40,741 bases of DNA from CAZMVU01 sp964569295 (lineage in GTDB: Bacteria; Hydrogenedentota; Hydrogenedentia; Hydrogenedentales; JAGMZX01): NCBI GenBank assembly GCA_964569295.1, contig CAZMVU010000017.1, positions 1-40,741 of the forward strand, in the 5' to 3' direction. Below the pieces are notes generated by a model. It ran no database searches. It was not told the DNA's origin and saw only the letters and a list, made by a program, of their open reading frames with translations. Shown here piece by piece: positions 16,876 through 24,912 of this stretch. The position numbers were made by a program, and so were the translations under genes. Every line of letters begins with the position of its first letter. Within the stretch, counting starts at the first letter, position 1.

Positions 16876-17063
16876 GACTTGCATCTCCTCGCCGTCGCCG
16901 TAAGCCATTATCTGAAAAGTGTTTGGTATTCCGGACACATGTTGCCGCGCTTATGGCCGCGGCTACGGGGGGCGTCGTCCAACGAAGGTGCGGGTGTTTC
17001 ATGAGTTTCGTGCTCCTGTTGTGTTGTCGGTCAGGGCTTGGCGGCGTTACATCGCTTGGCTCC

Positions 17064-17112
17064 AAATGAAAACCGCCGCAGGCTCCGGAGTATCTCGGGC
17101 GCCTGCGGCGGT
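17064..17112 (-). terminator. Orphan hairpin with T-run (minus strand)
   Basis: ACCGCCGCAGGC (17072-17083) pairs perfectly with 17101-17112 around a 17-base loop. On the minus strand the stem is followed by TTTTCATTT, like an intrinsic terminator, yet no minus-strand gene lies upstream of it. It could end an unannotated small RNA from the 17113-17480 region. Confidence 0.4.
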
Positions 17113-17487
17113 GGAAGTCGCTATGCCGGTAACGGTCAGTGCATACAACCCCTCCCAGGCGGCCCGCTGGATACGCGGCGGGCGTGCGTAGCCGTGGCAC
17201 ACCACGTCATGCACTGCGTTTTCGCGTTTGTGAGGAGCGTCTGCATCGGTTGTCTGCTTTTCTTGTCCTGGCGGTTTTCTACGCCGTTAACAGCAACATA
17301 CCATGTCCTGCGGCGGAATACAAATCCTTCGTCGTTCCAGGGCGCCTGCGTCCTTGTGCGGGGGGGGTGGGTTCGGCGCCAAAGGGGGAAGCAAGGAAAA
17401 CCCACGCCTACCGCTGCTTTTCCAATGCGTTATGCATACTTTCTTTCGCGCAGGCGCGCCGCCTGGCAGTTGTCGGATGGGGGGTGC

Positions 17488-17537
17488 ACACTTTTGAACG
17501 GGGAGCTGGCGGATTGCGCCGGCATGTTCAAAAGTGT
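17488..17537. promoter_or_regulatory. Large inverted repeat, candidate enhancer site
   Basis: ACACTTTTGAAC (17488-17499) is perfectly inverted at 17526-17537. Between the arms lies a second pairing (GCTGGCG with CGCCGGC, five-base loop). The repeat is about 70-120 bases upstream of the -24 element of the sigma-54 promoter, the distance expected for an enhancer-binding protein site. It could also fold as a long RNA hairpin. Confidence 0.55.
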
Positions 17538-17607
17538 ACAGCGCCCCAGGCGGGTCGCCTATGGTATAAAGGATTTTGCAGCAATAGCTTACGTGCTTAA
17601 AACGGCG

Positions 17608-17624
17608 CTGGCACGACGGTTGCA
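17608..17624 (+). promoter_or_regulatory. Sigma-54 promoter of the receiver-kinase gene
   Basis: CTGGCACGACGGTTGCA matches the -24/-12 consensus (YTGGCACGRNNNTTGCW) at every fixed position. Transcription would start near 17635, 52 bases before the ATG at 17687. Confidence 0.8.
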
Positions 17625-17686
17625 AGATGTTTCCGTGGAAGAGCGGGGGGACGGTTGCCTCGAAAACCGTAGCAAGGAAGAAAAGC

Positions 17687-18856
17687 ATGAGCAGCCAGAT
17701 GACCACGGAGGCCGCGGTAGACGTGTGGGAAAAAACGTGCGATGCACCAGCCGATAACCGGCCGCGTGTGCTGGTAGTGGACGACGAGAACGGGCCTCGC
17801 CAGGCATTGCGCATACTCTTAAAACCGGAATTCGATGTATATGTGGCGGACGGGGTCAGCGGCGCGCTGCAGAGCCTCGAGTGTGAAGAGGTGGATGTGG
17901 TCATCACCGATATCCGTATGCCCAAAAAGAGCGGGATTGACTTGTTGCGTGCGGTCAAGACCCATTGGCCGGAACTCGAGGTGCTCATACTCACCGGCTA
18001 TGGCCAGCTCGATACGGCCATGAAAGCCATCGACCTTGGCGCTGCGGCCTATGTGGAAAAACCTTTCGACAACGAGGTCATGCTGCACAAAGTGCGCCGG
18101 GCCGTCGCCCGGCGGCGTGAAGCGCGTGAGCACCGGGCACTCGAGGAACTGGCTTTCAAGGCAAGCCGCTTCGAGACCCTCGGGCGCCTCGTGACGGGGA
18201 CCATGCACGACCTGGGTACCCCGCTCAGCGTTATCAATACGCACATTGACCTGCTCGTGCGCGACGAATGGCCACCCACACTCATCACACGGCTGGAGTC
18301 TATCCGGTCGCAGGTGGGCTATTGCAACGACATCGTGCGCACGACCATGAATTTCCTGCGTAACACCCCCACCAAACGCACCTGTTTCTCGCTCAACAAC
18401 GTAGTGCGTACGTGCCTCGATGTTGCGGGGCCGGTATTGGCGAAGGAAGGCATGGAAATCCGCTTCGAGCCGGCACCGGGCCTTTCCACGCTCACCGGTG
18501 AGTTGATCCTGGTGCGGCAGGCCGTCTTGAACCTGGTCACCAATGCCAGCCAGGCCATGCAGGATCAGGCCATGCCCAAGCGCATCGAGATTCGTACATG
18601 GGAAGCGGACGGCTGGACCTGTCTGTCGGTCCAAGACAATGGACCGGGTATAGCGCCCGCGGACCGCAGGCGCATCTTCGATACGTTGTTTACGACGAAG
18701 ACCGACCATGGCACGGGCCTCGGGCTCGCCGTGGTGCAGCATGTCATGGTGCACCACCAGGGTGACGTCCATCTCGAGGATCCACCCGAGGGCGGCGCAT
18801 GCTTCGTCTTGCGCTTTCCCACGGACGATGACAACACAACCCGGGAGAATACGTAG
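17687..18856 (+). CDS. Hybrid response regulator/histidine kinase (REC-HisKA-HATPase)
   Basis: 389 residues from the ATG at 17687 (AAGGAAG seven bases upstream); an in-frame start at 17627 lies before the sigma-54 transcription start. Residues about 27-140 are a receiver domain with D32/D33, phosphoacceptor D75 (VVITDIRMP), T103 and K125. A helical linker leads to a phosphoacceptor helix with H174 (GTMHDLGTPLSVIN) and a GHKL ATPase domain with N box (NLVTNASQAM), DNGPGIAP and GTGLGLAVV. No membrane segment is present, so it is a cytosolic relay that probably receives phosphate from another kinase and passes it on; no output domain or cognate regulator is adjacent. The sigma-54 promoter implies activation by an NtrC-type protein encoded elsewhere. 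Confidence 0.9.
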   Translation: MSSQMTTEAAVDVWEKTCDAPADNRPRVLVVDDENGPRQALRILLKPEFDVYVADGVSGALQSLECEEVDVVITDIRMPKKSGIDLLRAVKTHWPELEVLILTGYGQLDTAMKAIDLGAAAYVEKPFDNEVMLHKVRRAVARRREAREHRALEELAFKASRFETLGRLVTGTMHDLGTPLSVINTHIDLLVRDEWPPTLITRLESIRSQVGYCNDIVRTTMNFLRNTPTKRTCFSLNNVVRTCLDVAGPVLAKEGMEIRFEPAPGLSTLTGELILVRQAVLNLVTNASQAMQDQAMPKRIEIRTWEADGWTCLSVQDNGPGIAPADRRRIFDTLFTTKTDHGTGLGLAVVQHVMVHHQGDVHLEDPPEGGACFVLRFPTDDDNTTRENT

Positions 18857-19038
18857 CGCATCCGTCATGCCGCACCCGGCACGCAGGGCTGGGTTGCGCC
18901 GGCCGGTCCTCGTAAGCACTTTTGCTCAAGGCGGCGGCACTGGCCGGGCTGGCTTTCAACGGGCACTGGCCGTCGTGTTACGCTGTGGGCGTACCCGGGA
19001 AACACACACTTACAGCAAGAAGAAATGCGGCTAACCCT

Positions 19039-19419
19039 ATGATTACGTACCGATGTGACGGCTGCGGCCTCGAGATGGCCAGGAACGACTTGCGCTACAC
19101 GGTGTCGATCGACGTGCATGCAGCCTATGATCAGATTGAAGTGAAGCTCGCTGACCTCGTGCGCGATCACCGCGCGGAGATTATGCGGCTTATCGAGCGC
19201 ATGCGCGGTCAGGATCCGGAGAAAGTCGAGGAACAGGTTTACAAGCAGTTTCAGCTCGACCTCTGCCCCGCGTGTCATGGTGTGTATATCCAGGATCCGT
19301 TGCGGTTCCGCCCGCCTGCCCGCCGCACCGCATCCGACACGAGCACCGAGATCGACGCCTTCCTGCGTTCGCTCGGCTATGGCCAGACGCCCGGCGATGA
19401 GCCAATGGACGAGTCGTAG
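19039..19419 (+). CDS. Unknown protein with split zinc-ribbon motif
   Basis: 126 residues from the ATG at 19039 (the frame reads upstream without a plausible start). Two CxxC knuckles, CDGC near the start (YRCDGCGLEMARND) and CPAC near residue 77 (LDLCPACHGVYIQDPL), should bind one zinc. Between them lies a charged helical stretch (VKLADLVRDHRAEIMRLIER). The tail is disordered. I do not recognise a family with a known role. A possible promoter (TTCAAC, 18 bases, TACGCT near 18955-18984) lies upstream. It converges with the DUF1330 gene, separated by a GC palindrome. Confidence 0.7.
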   Translation: MITYRCDGCGLEMARNDLRYTVSIDVHAAYDQIEVKLADLVRDHRAEIMRLIERMRGQDPEKVEEQVYKQFQLDLCPACHGVYIQDPLRFRPPARRTASDTSTEIDAFLRSLGYGQTPGDEPMDES

Positions 19420-19443
19420 GCGGGGGGCGCCCCCATCCGGCTG

Positions 19444-19803
19444 CTATGCCATCGTTTCGCTGGTATCGGTCCAGGTCGAGGGGCGCCGGCACAGCACAAG
19501 GGAACGCTTCTTACACGCCTCCTCCCGCAGGTAGGCCACGGACCGATAACCCGGGTCGCGCAAGAAGCGGTTGAAAGCTTCCATGCTGGGCCATTCCGTG
19601 ATATAGCAGTAATCCGGCTCAAAATCGCCCTGAATAATTTCGACGGGGATCAGGGCGTCGATGCGCCGCGCCCCGTATTTCTGCGCAATTTCCGATGCCG
19701 CCTCGAGATACTCCCGGTACCGGTGGGGGCCATAGGGACGATTGAACCACACCGCGTGAAAGATGTAAGCCTTTTCGCGTGGGGTATTTTCGTTTGTGGG
19801 CAT
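19444..19803 (-). CDS. DUF1330-family protein
   Basis: 119 residues with the dimeric alpha/beta-barrel pattern of DUF1330: YIFHAVWFNRPYGPHRYREY, YGARRIDALIP, and the signature region ITEWPSMEAFNRFLRDPGYR. Proteins of this fold are small cytosolic dimers, some of them oxygenase-like; no function is established for this branch. AAGGG lies eight to nine bases before the ATG. It has its own strong promoter (19865-19893) with a 55-base leader, and is divergent from gltB. Confidence 0.8.
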   Translation of the reverse strand: MPTNENTPREKAYIFHAVWFNRPYGPHRYREYLEAASEIAQKYGARRIDALIPVEIIQGDFEPDYCYITEWPSMEAFNRFLRDPGYRSVAYLREEACKKRSLVLCRRPSTWTDTSETMA

Positions 19804-19864
19804 CCTGTTTTCCCTTCTCTTTATTCAGAGACGAAATATGCGAAATACGCATCCTGCTGCGTCC

Positions 19865-19893
19865 ATATTAGACCAAGTGGCTGTGGGTGTCAA
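19865..19893 (-). promoter_or_regulatory. Strong sigma-70-like promoter of the DUF1330 gene
   Basis: Perfect TTGACA (19893-19888), 17 bases, TAATAT (19870-19865) on the minus strand. Confidence 0.7.
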
Positions 19894-20035
19894 TGCCCGC
19901 GGGTACCGCGTCAACAAGCCACAAAAAGCCTACGAAAATGTAGTAAAAATGACGCACAAAACGGAATGGTACCGGTGCTATGGGTGTTATGCGGGATAAA
20001 ATCAATCCTGTGTGTAGTACCCGGCCTCGGTCAAC

Positions 20036-20065
20036 TTGACTGCACGGTGTGCTTTTGGCTACTAT
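20036..20065 (+). promoter_or_regulatory. Sigma-70-like promoter of gltBD
   Basis: TTGACT (20036-20041), 18 bases, TACTAT (20060-20065). A start near 20072 gives a leader of about 180 bases before gltB. Confidence 0.5.
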
Positions 20066-20085
20066 TCCATACCGATTGCGCCGGG

Positions 20086-20206
20086 AGGCGGGTGCGCGGG
20101 GTGCTGCGGTATTGCCCCGTCTCCTGCGCCACACATGCGTTTTCGGGCTGGTACTCTCCTTTCGCAGGCGGGTGCGCATTGCATGACAAGACAGTGCGGA
20201 GTTGCC
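20086..20206 (+). promoter_or_regulatory. Tandem hairpin motif in the gltB leader
   Basis: Two copies share the 12-base left arm AGGCGGGTGCGC (20086-20097 and 20166-20177) and a right arm of the form GCG-GNNTT-GCC (20106-20116, GTATT; 20196-20206, GAGTT). Each can fold as an outer GGC/GCC stem, a symmetric five-by-five internal loop (GGGTG opposite GTATT or GAGTT) and an inner CGC/GCG stem, which gains an A-T pair in copy 2; the apical loops differ completely (8 and 16 bases). Conserved stems and internal loop with variable apical loops is how a structured RNA element looks. I do not recognise it as a known riboswitch; a 12-base chance repeat is the alternative. Confidence 0.4.
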
Positions 20207-20250
20207 ATTGTGCATACGAAGTGAAGCCATGTCCTTATCAGAGAACCGTA

Positions 20251-23200
20251 ATGGGAAAGGCCTCTATTTTGCAGAAGCAAAGCAATCCACGAGCGGGCAG
20301 CCAGCGCTGGCTGAACAAGCGGTCAACAGGAACACAGCCAGGGCTTGGCGCTAATCCGCCGGGCGCGGCGGCCCCGGTAACGCCCATGGGCCGCACACTG
20401 TACGAGTCCGATTTCGAGCACGACAACTGCGGCATCGGGTTTCTGGTGAACGTGCGCGGCAACCAGTCTCACGAGCTGGTGCGCGACGGGTTCACGGTAT
20501 TGGTAAACCTTACACACCGTGGCGCCTGCGGCTGCGACCCGGAAACGGGCGACGGCTGCGGCATGATGATTCAGGTGCCGCACAAGTTCTTCCAGGCCGA
20601 GTCGGCGAAACTGGGGTTTGACCTGCCGGGAGTCGGCCAGTACGCCGTGGGCATGGTGTTCCTGCCGCGCAACGATGCCACGCGCGAGCACGCCGAACAG
20701 CTCTTCAACAAGACCATCTCGGACGAAGGCCTGGTGCTCCTGGGTTGGCGTGACGTCCCCCGTGATAATACGCAACTCGGCTGGCTCGCCCGCAGCAATG
20801 AGCCGGTGATGAAGCAGGTCTTCATCGGCGCGGCAGCGGGCATGGACGAAGGCACTCTCGACCGCAAGTGCTTCGTGGTGCGCAAGACGGTGTCCCGCGC
20901 CATGCGGAATTCCAGCCTTGATGGGGCGGACGAGTTCTACGTGGCGAGCATGTCGCCGCGCACGATTGTCTATAAGGGGCTTATGCTGCCCGAAGCCTTC
21001 GACAAGTACTACCTTGACCTCGGCAGCCCGCTGGTGGCGAGTGCGCTGTGCCTCGTGCACCAGCGCTACTCGACCAACACCCTGCCCACCTGGCCGCTGT
21101 GCCATCCCTTCCGCTACCTCTGCCACAATGGTGAGATCAACACGCTGCGCGGCAACATCAACATGATGCGGTCCCGCGAGCGCGTTATGTCCAGCCCGCT
21201 CTTTGGCGGCGACATCAAGAAGGTGTGGCCCGTGGTCACCGAAGGCGGCAGCGACTCGGCCGTGTTCGACCAGGTCTTCGAGACCATGGTCATGGGCGGG
21301 CGGCCGCTCGAGCACGCCATGATGATGATGATCCCCGAGCCTTGGGCCGGCCACGAGACCATGCCGGACTTCAAGAAGGCCTTCTACGAATACCACGCCA
21401 CGAAGATGGAGCCGTGGGACGGCCCGGCCTCGATTGCGTTTACCGACGGCATCCGCGTGGGGGCTGTGCTTGATCGCAACGGGCTGCGTCCGTCGCGCTA
21501 CTGGGTGACCAGCGACGACACGGTGGTCATGGCGTCCGAGGTGGGCGTGCTCGACATTCCGCAGGAGCGGATCGTAAAGAAGGGCCGCCTCGAACCGGGC
21601 CGCATGTTCTATGTGGACACCCGCGAACAGCGCATTCTGGGCGATGAGGACATCAAGGCGAAGTTCGCCCAGGCCCAGCCCTACCGTGACTGGCTCGATA
21701 TGCACCGGCTCGAACTGCCGGAGAAACCCGAGGCCGGTGATGTGCCCGCGGAAGGCGAAGAACTGCTCACCCGGCAGATGGCCTTCGGCTACACGCAGGA
21801 AGATCTCGAGGTGCTGTTGACGCCCATGGCCGAGAACGGCAAGGAGCCCGTGGGTTCGATGGGCAACGACGCCGCGCTGGCGGTGCTCTCGCCGCGGCCC
21901 CAACTCCTCTACAACTATTTCAAGCAGCTCTTCGCCCAGGTGACCAACCCGCCGATTGACCCGATCCGCGAAGAGATCGTCATGTCCCTCGAGACGGACA
22001 TCGGCCGTGAGGGCAACGTGCTGGGCGAGGCGGCCGAGGACTGCCGGCAACTGCACCTCGAGTCGCCCATCGTCACCAACGAACAACTCGCGTGGATCAA
22101 GTTGCTCGACCAACCGGGCTTCAAGAGCGCCACCATCTCGACCCTGTTCCCCGCGCAGGAAGGCCCGAAAGCCCTGGACAGCCACCTCGAGCGCATCTGC
22201 CGCGAGGCCGAGCAGGCCATCGACGGGGGGGCCACACTTATCATCCTGAGTGACCGCGGCGTGAACAAGGAGAACGCGCCTATCCCGGCGCTGCTGGCTT
22301 CCGGTGCGGTGCACCACCACCTGATCAACGTGCAAAAGCGCACCGAGTGCGGGTTGATCATCGAGTCGGGCGAGCCGCGGGAGGTCATGCACTTCGCACT
22401 GCTGACCGGCTACGGCGCCGGTGCGGTGAATCCCTATGTTGCCTTCGAGACCCTCGATGCTCTCATCGCCAAGGAGGGGCTTGTCGAGAAGGAACCCGGC
22501 AATGCGGCGAAGAACTACGTGAAGGCCGTCGAGAAAGGGCTGCTGAAGGTCATGTCGAAGATCGGCATCTCGACCCAGCATTCCTACCGGTGCGCGCAGA
22601 TTTTCGAGGCCATCGGCCTTAGCTCCGCGCTGGTCGAACGGTGCTTCAAGGGCACGGCCTCGCGCATCGAGGGCATCGGCGTCGAAGAAGTGGGGCGCGA
22701 AGCGCTCATGCGTCACGCCGTGGCGTATCCCGAGAAGGCGGCGCGCAAGCGCTCGCTCGATCCAGGGGGCGCCTACCGTTGGCGCCACCGCGGCGAACCG
22801 CACCAGTGGAACCCCGACACCATCGCGCTGCTGCAGAAGTCGACGCGCCTCAACGATGCGAAAACCTTCGAGGAATTCTCCGAGACGGCGAACAACCGCG
22901 CCCGCGTGCTCGCCACGCCCCGGGGGCTCATGAAATTCAAGCAGGGCAACCCGATTCCGCTCGAGGAGGTCGAACCGGCGCAGGAGATCGTGAAGCGCTT
23001 CTGCACCGGCGCCATGTCGTTTGGCTCGATCAGCAAAGAGGCGCATGAGAACCTCGCCATCGCCATGAACCGTCTGGGCGGCCGGTCGAACACGGGCGAG
23101 GGCGGCGAAGACCCGCGCCGCTTCGAGCGCGATGCGAACGGCGACCTGCGCCGATCGGCCATCAAGCAGGTGGCCTCGGGCCGGTTCGGTGTGACCAACG

Positions 23201-24912
23201 AGTACCTGGTCAATTCCGACGAGCTCCAGATCAAGATGGCCCAGGGCGCGAAGCCCGGCGAAGGCGGCCAGCTCCCGGCGCGAAAGGTGTTTCCCGAGAT
23301 CGCGAAGGTGCGCTACTCGACCCCGCAGGTCGAGCTCATCTCGCCGCCGCCGCACCACGACATCTACTCGATTGAAGACCTCGCGCAGCTCATCCATGAC
23401 CTGAAGAACGCCAATGTGCACGGCAAGGTGTCCGTGAAGCTCGTGTCGGTTGTCGGTGTGGGCACGATTGCGGCGGGCGTGTCGAAGGGCAAGAGCGACC
23501 TGGTGCTCATTTCCGGTCATGATGGCGGCACCGGCGCCTCGCCCCTCAGCTCGATCAAGTATGTCGGTCTGCCCTGGGAACTCGGCCTTGCAGAGACGCA
23601 CCAGGTGCTGGTCGCGAATGATTTGCGTGACCGCATCCGCGTGCAGACCGACGGCCAGATGAAGACCGGCCGCGATGTGGCCATCGCCGCGCTCCTCGGT
23701 GCGGACGAGTTTGGCTTCGCCACGGCGCCGCTTATCGTCTCGGGCTGCATCATGATGCGTAAGTGCCACCTCAACACCTGCCCCGTGGGTATTGCTACGC
23801 AGGACGAGGAGTTGCGCAAAAAGTTCCACGGCAAGCCCGAGCACGTGGTGAACTACTTCTTCTTCATCGCTGAGGAGTGCCGGAAGATCATGGCGGAACT
23901 CGGGTTGCGTACCATGAACGAGATGATCGGCCGGGCGGACCTGCTCGAATTCGACCCGCTCTCCGAGCACTGGAAGGCGAAGAACGTTGACTTCTCGCGC
24001 ATTCTGAAGAAGGTCGAGCCGTGGGAAGGCTCGACGCTGTACCACAGCAAAACGCAGGACCACGGGCTCGATGAGGCCCTCGACCATCTGCTTATCGAGA
24101 AAGCGAAGCCTGCCCTCGAGCACAAGGAGGCGGTGCGCTTCTCGGTGAAGATTCAGAACACAAACCGCACCGTGGGCGCCATGTTGTCCTCCGAGCTCAC
24201 GCGTCGGCACAAGCTGGGCATGTACACCGGCCATCTGCTTGAAGATACCGTGTGGATTGACTGCGAAGGCCAGGCGGGCCAGAGTTTCGGCGCGTTTGCC
24301 ATTCAGGGCGTGACCCTGAACGTGAAGGGCGAGGCCAACGATTACTGCGGCAAGGGCCTCTCGGGCGGCAAGCTCATCTTCACGCCGCCGGAGACCTGCC
24401 CCATTGTGCCGGAGGAAAACATCATCATCGGCAACGTCGCGCTCTACGGCGCCACGGGCGGCGAGGCCTACTTCCGCGGCATCGCGGGTGAGCGTTTCTG
24501 CGTGCGCAACTCGGGCGCCTGGGCGGTGGTCGAGGCCGTGGGCGACCACGGCTGCGAATACATGACCGGCGGCCGCGCCTGCATCATTGGGCCCACAGGC
24601 CGCAACTTCGCCGCGGGCATGAGCGGCGGCGTCGCCTTTGTCTACGACCCGGACGGCAACCTGCCCATCTACTGCAACCAGCAGATGGTCGACCTCAAGC
24701 CGCTCCACGAGAAGAGCGTGCCCGAGCTGAAGCGCATGCTCGCGCGGCACGTGGAATACACGGGCAGCCCGCGGGCGCAGGCCCTTCTCGACAACTTCGA
24801 GGCGGAGCGCAAGAATTTCGTGCGGGTGATGCCGCGGGACTATGCCAAGGTCCTCAAGCAGATGGAAGCGGAAGCGCAGCAACAGCAGGAGATGATCCAT
24901 GCTACCAAATAA
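20251..24912 (+). CDS. gltB: Glutamate synthase large subunit
   Basis: 1553 residues from the ATG at 20251. The enzyme moves the amide of glutamine onto 2-oxoglutarate to give two glutamates. Domains in order: class II glutaminase with nucleophile Cys (C60, EHDNCGIGF), central domain, FMN domain (about 900-1270) with the 3Fe-4S cysteines C1166, C1172, C1177 (CIMMRKCHLNTC), and the C-terminal GXGXG beta-helix (GGEAYFRGIAGERFCVRNSG). The 45 residues before MGRTLYESD are low in complexity; the true start may be the ATG at 20386, and the Cys may be exposed by cleavage. Neither start has a strong ribosome site. The next gene overlaps by 14 bases. A long antisense open frame here is a codon-use shadow. 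Confidence 0.97.
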   Translation: MGKASILQKQSNPRAGSQRWLNKRSTGTQPGLGANPPGAAAPVTPMGRTLYESDFEHDNCGIGFLVNVRGNQSHELVRDGFTVLVNLTHRGACGCDPETGDGCGMMIQVPHKFFQAESAKLGFDLPGVGQYAVGMVFLPRNDATREHAEQLFNKTISDEGLVLLGWRDVPRDNTQLGWLARSNEPVMKQVFIGAAAGMDEGTLDRKCFVVRKTVSRAMRNSSLDGADEFYVASMSPRTIVYKGLMLPEAFDKYYLDLGSPLVASALCLVHQRYSTNTLPTWPLCHPFRYLCHNGEINTLRGNINMMRSRERVMSSPLFGGDIKKVWPVVTEGGSDSAVFDQVFETMVMGGRPLEHAMMMMIPEPWAGHETMPDFKKAFYEYHATKMEPWDGPASIAFTDGIRVGAVLDRNGLRPSRYWVTSDDTVVMASEVGVLDIPQERIVKKGRLEPGRMFYVDTREQRILGDEDIKAKFAQAQPYRDWLDMHRLELPEKPEAGDVPAEGEELLTRQMAFGYTQEDLEVLLTPMAENGKEPVGSMGNDAALAVLSPRPQLLYNYFKQLFAQVTNPPIDPIREEIVMSLETDIGREGNVLGEAAEDCRQLHLESPIVTNEQLAWIKLLDQPGFKSATISTLFPAQEGPKALDSHLERICREAEQAIDGGATLIILSDRGVNKENAPIPALLASGAVHHHLINVQKRTECGLIIESGEPREVMHFALLTGYGAGAVNPYVAFETLDALIAKEGLVEKEPGNAAKNYVKAVEKGLLKVMSKIGISTQHSYRCAQIFEAIGLSSALVERCFKGTASRIEGIGVEEVGREALMRHAVAYPEKAARKRSLDPGGAYRWRHRGEPHQWNPDTIALLQKSTRLNDAKTFEEFSETANNRARVLATPRGLMKFKQGNPIPLEEVEPAQEIVKRFCTGAMSFGSISKEAHENLAIAMNRLGGRSNTGEGGEDPRRFERDANGDLRRSAIKQVASGRFGVTNEYLVNSDELQIKMAQGAKPGEGGQLPARKVFPEIAKVRYSTPQVELISPPPHHDIYSIEDLAQLIHDLKNANVHGKVSVKLVSVVGVGTIAAGVSKGKSDLVLISGHDGGTGASPLSSIKYVGLPWELGLAETHQVLVANDLRDRIRVQTDGQMKTGRDVAIAALLGADEFGFATAPLIVSGCIMMRKCHLNTCPVGIATQDEELRKKFHGKPEHVVNYFFFIAEECRKIMAELGLRTMNEMIGRADLLEFDPLSEHWKAKNVDFSRILKKVEPWEGSTLYHSKTQDHGLDEALDHLLIEKAKPALEHKEAVRFSVKIQNTNRTVGAMLSSELTRRHKLGMYTGHLLEDTVWIDCEGQAGQSFGAFAIQGVTLNVKGEANDYCGKGLSGGKLIFTPPETCPIVPEENIIIGNVALYGATGGEAYFRGIAGERFCVRNSGAWAVVEAVGDHGCEYMTGGRACIIGPTGRNFAAGMSGGVAFVYDPDGNLPIYCNQQMVDLKPLHEKSVPELKRMLARHVEYTGSPRAQALLDNFEAERKNFVRVMPRDYAKVLKQMEAEAQQQQEMIHATK

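Larger units (their letters stand above)
16876..17607. other. Long non-coding region upstream of the receiver-kinase gene
   Basis: No convincing gene lies here; the overlapping open frames in several frames have no family character. It holds the -10-like box of the region-4 protein (16907-16912), a minus-strand hairpin with a T-run (17064-17112), about 370 bases in which I see nothing definite (17113-17487), and a large inverted repeat (17488-17537). Confidence 0.5.

Noticed and set aside
17139..17607. Several overlapping open frames of 60-150 codons on both strands
   Set aside because: No ribosome sites, no recognisable motifs, and they overlap the inverted repeat and each other.
20072..20250. 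Known glutamine (glnA) or other riboswitch in the gltB leader
   Set aside because: None of the conserved cores I know is present; only the unrecognised tandem hairpin remains.
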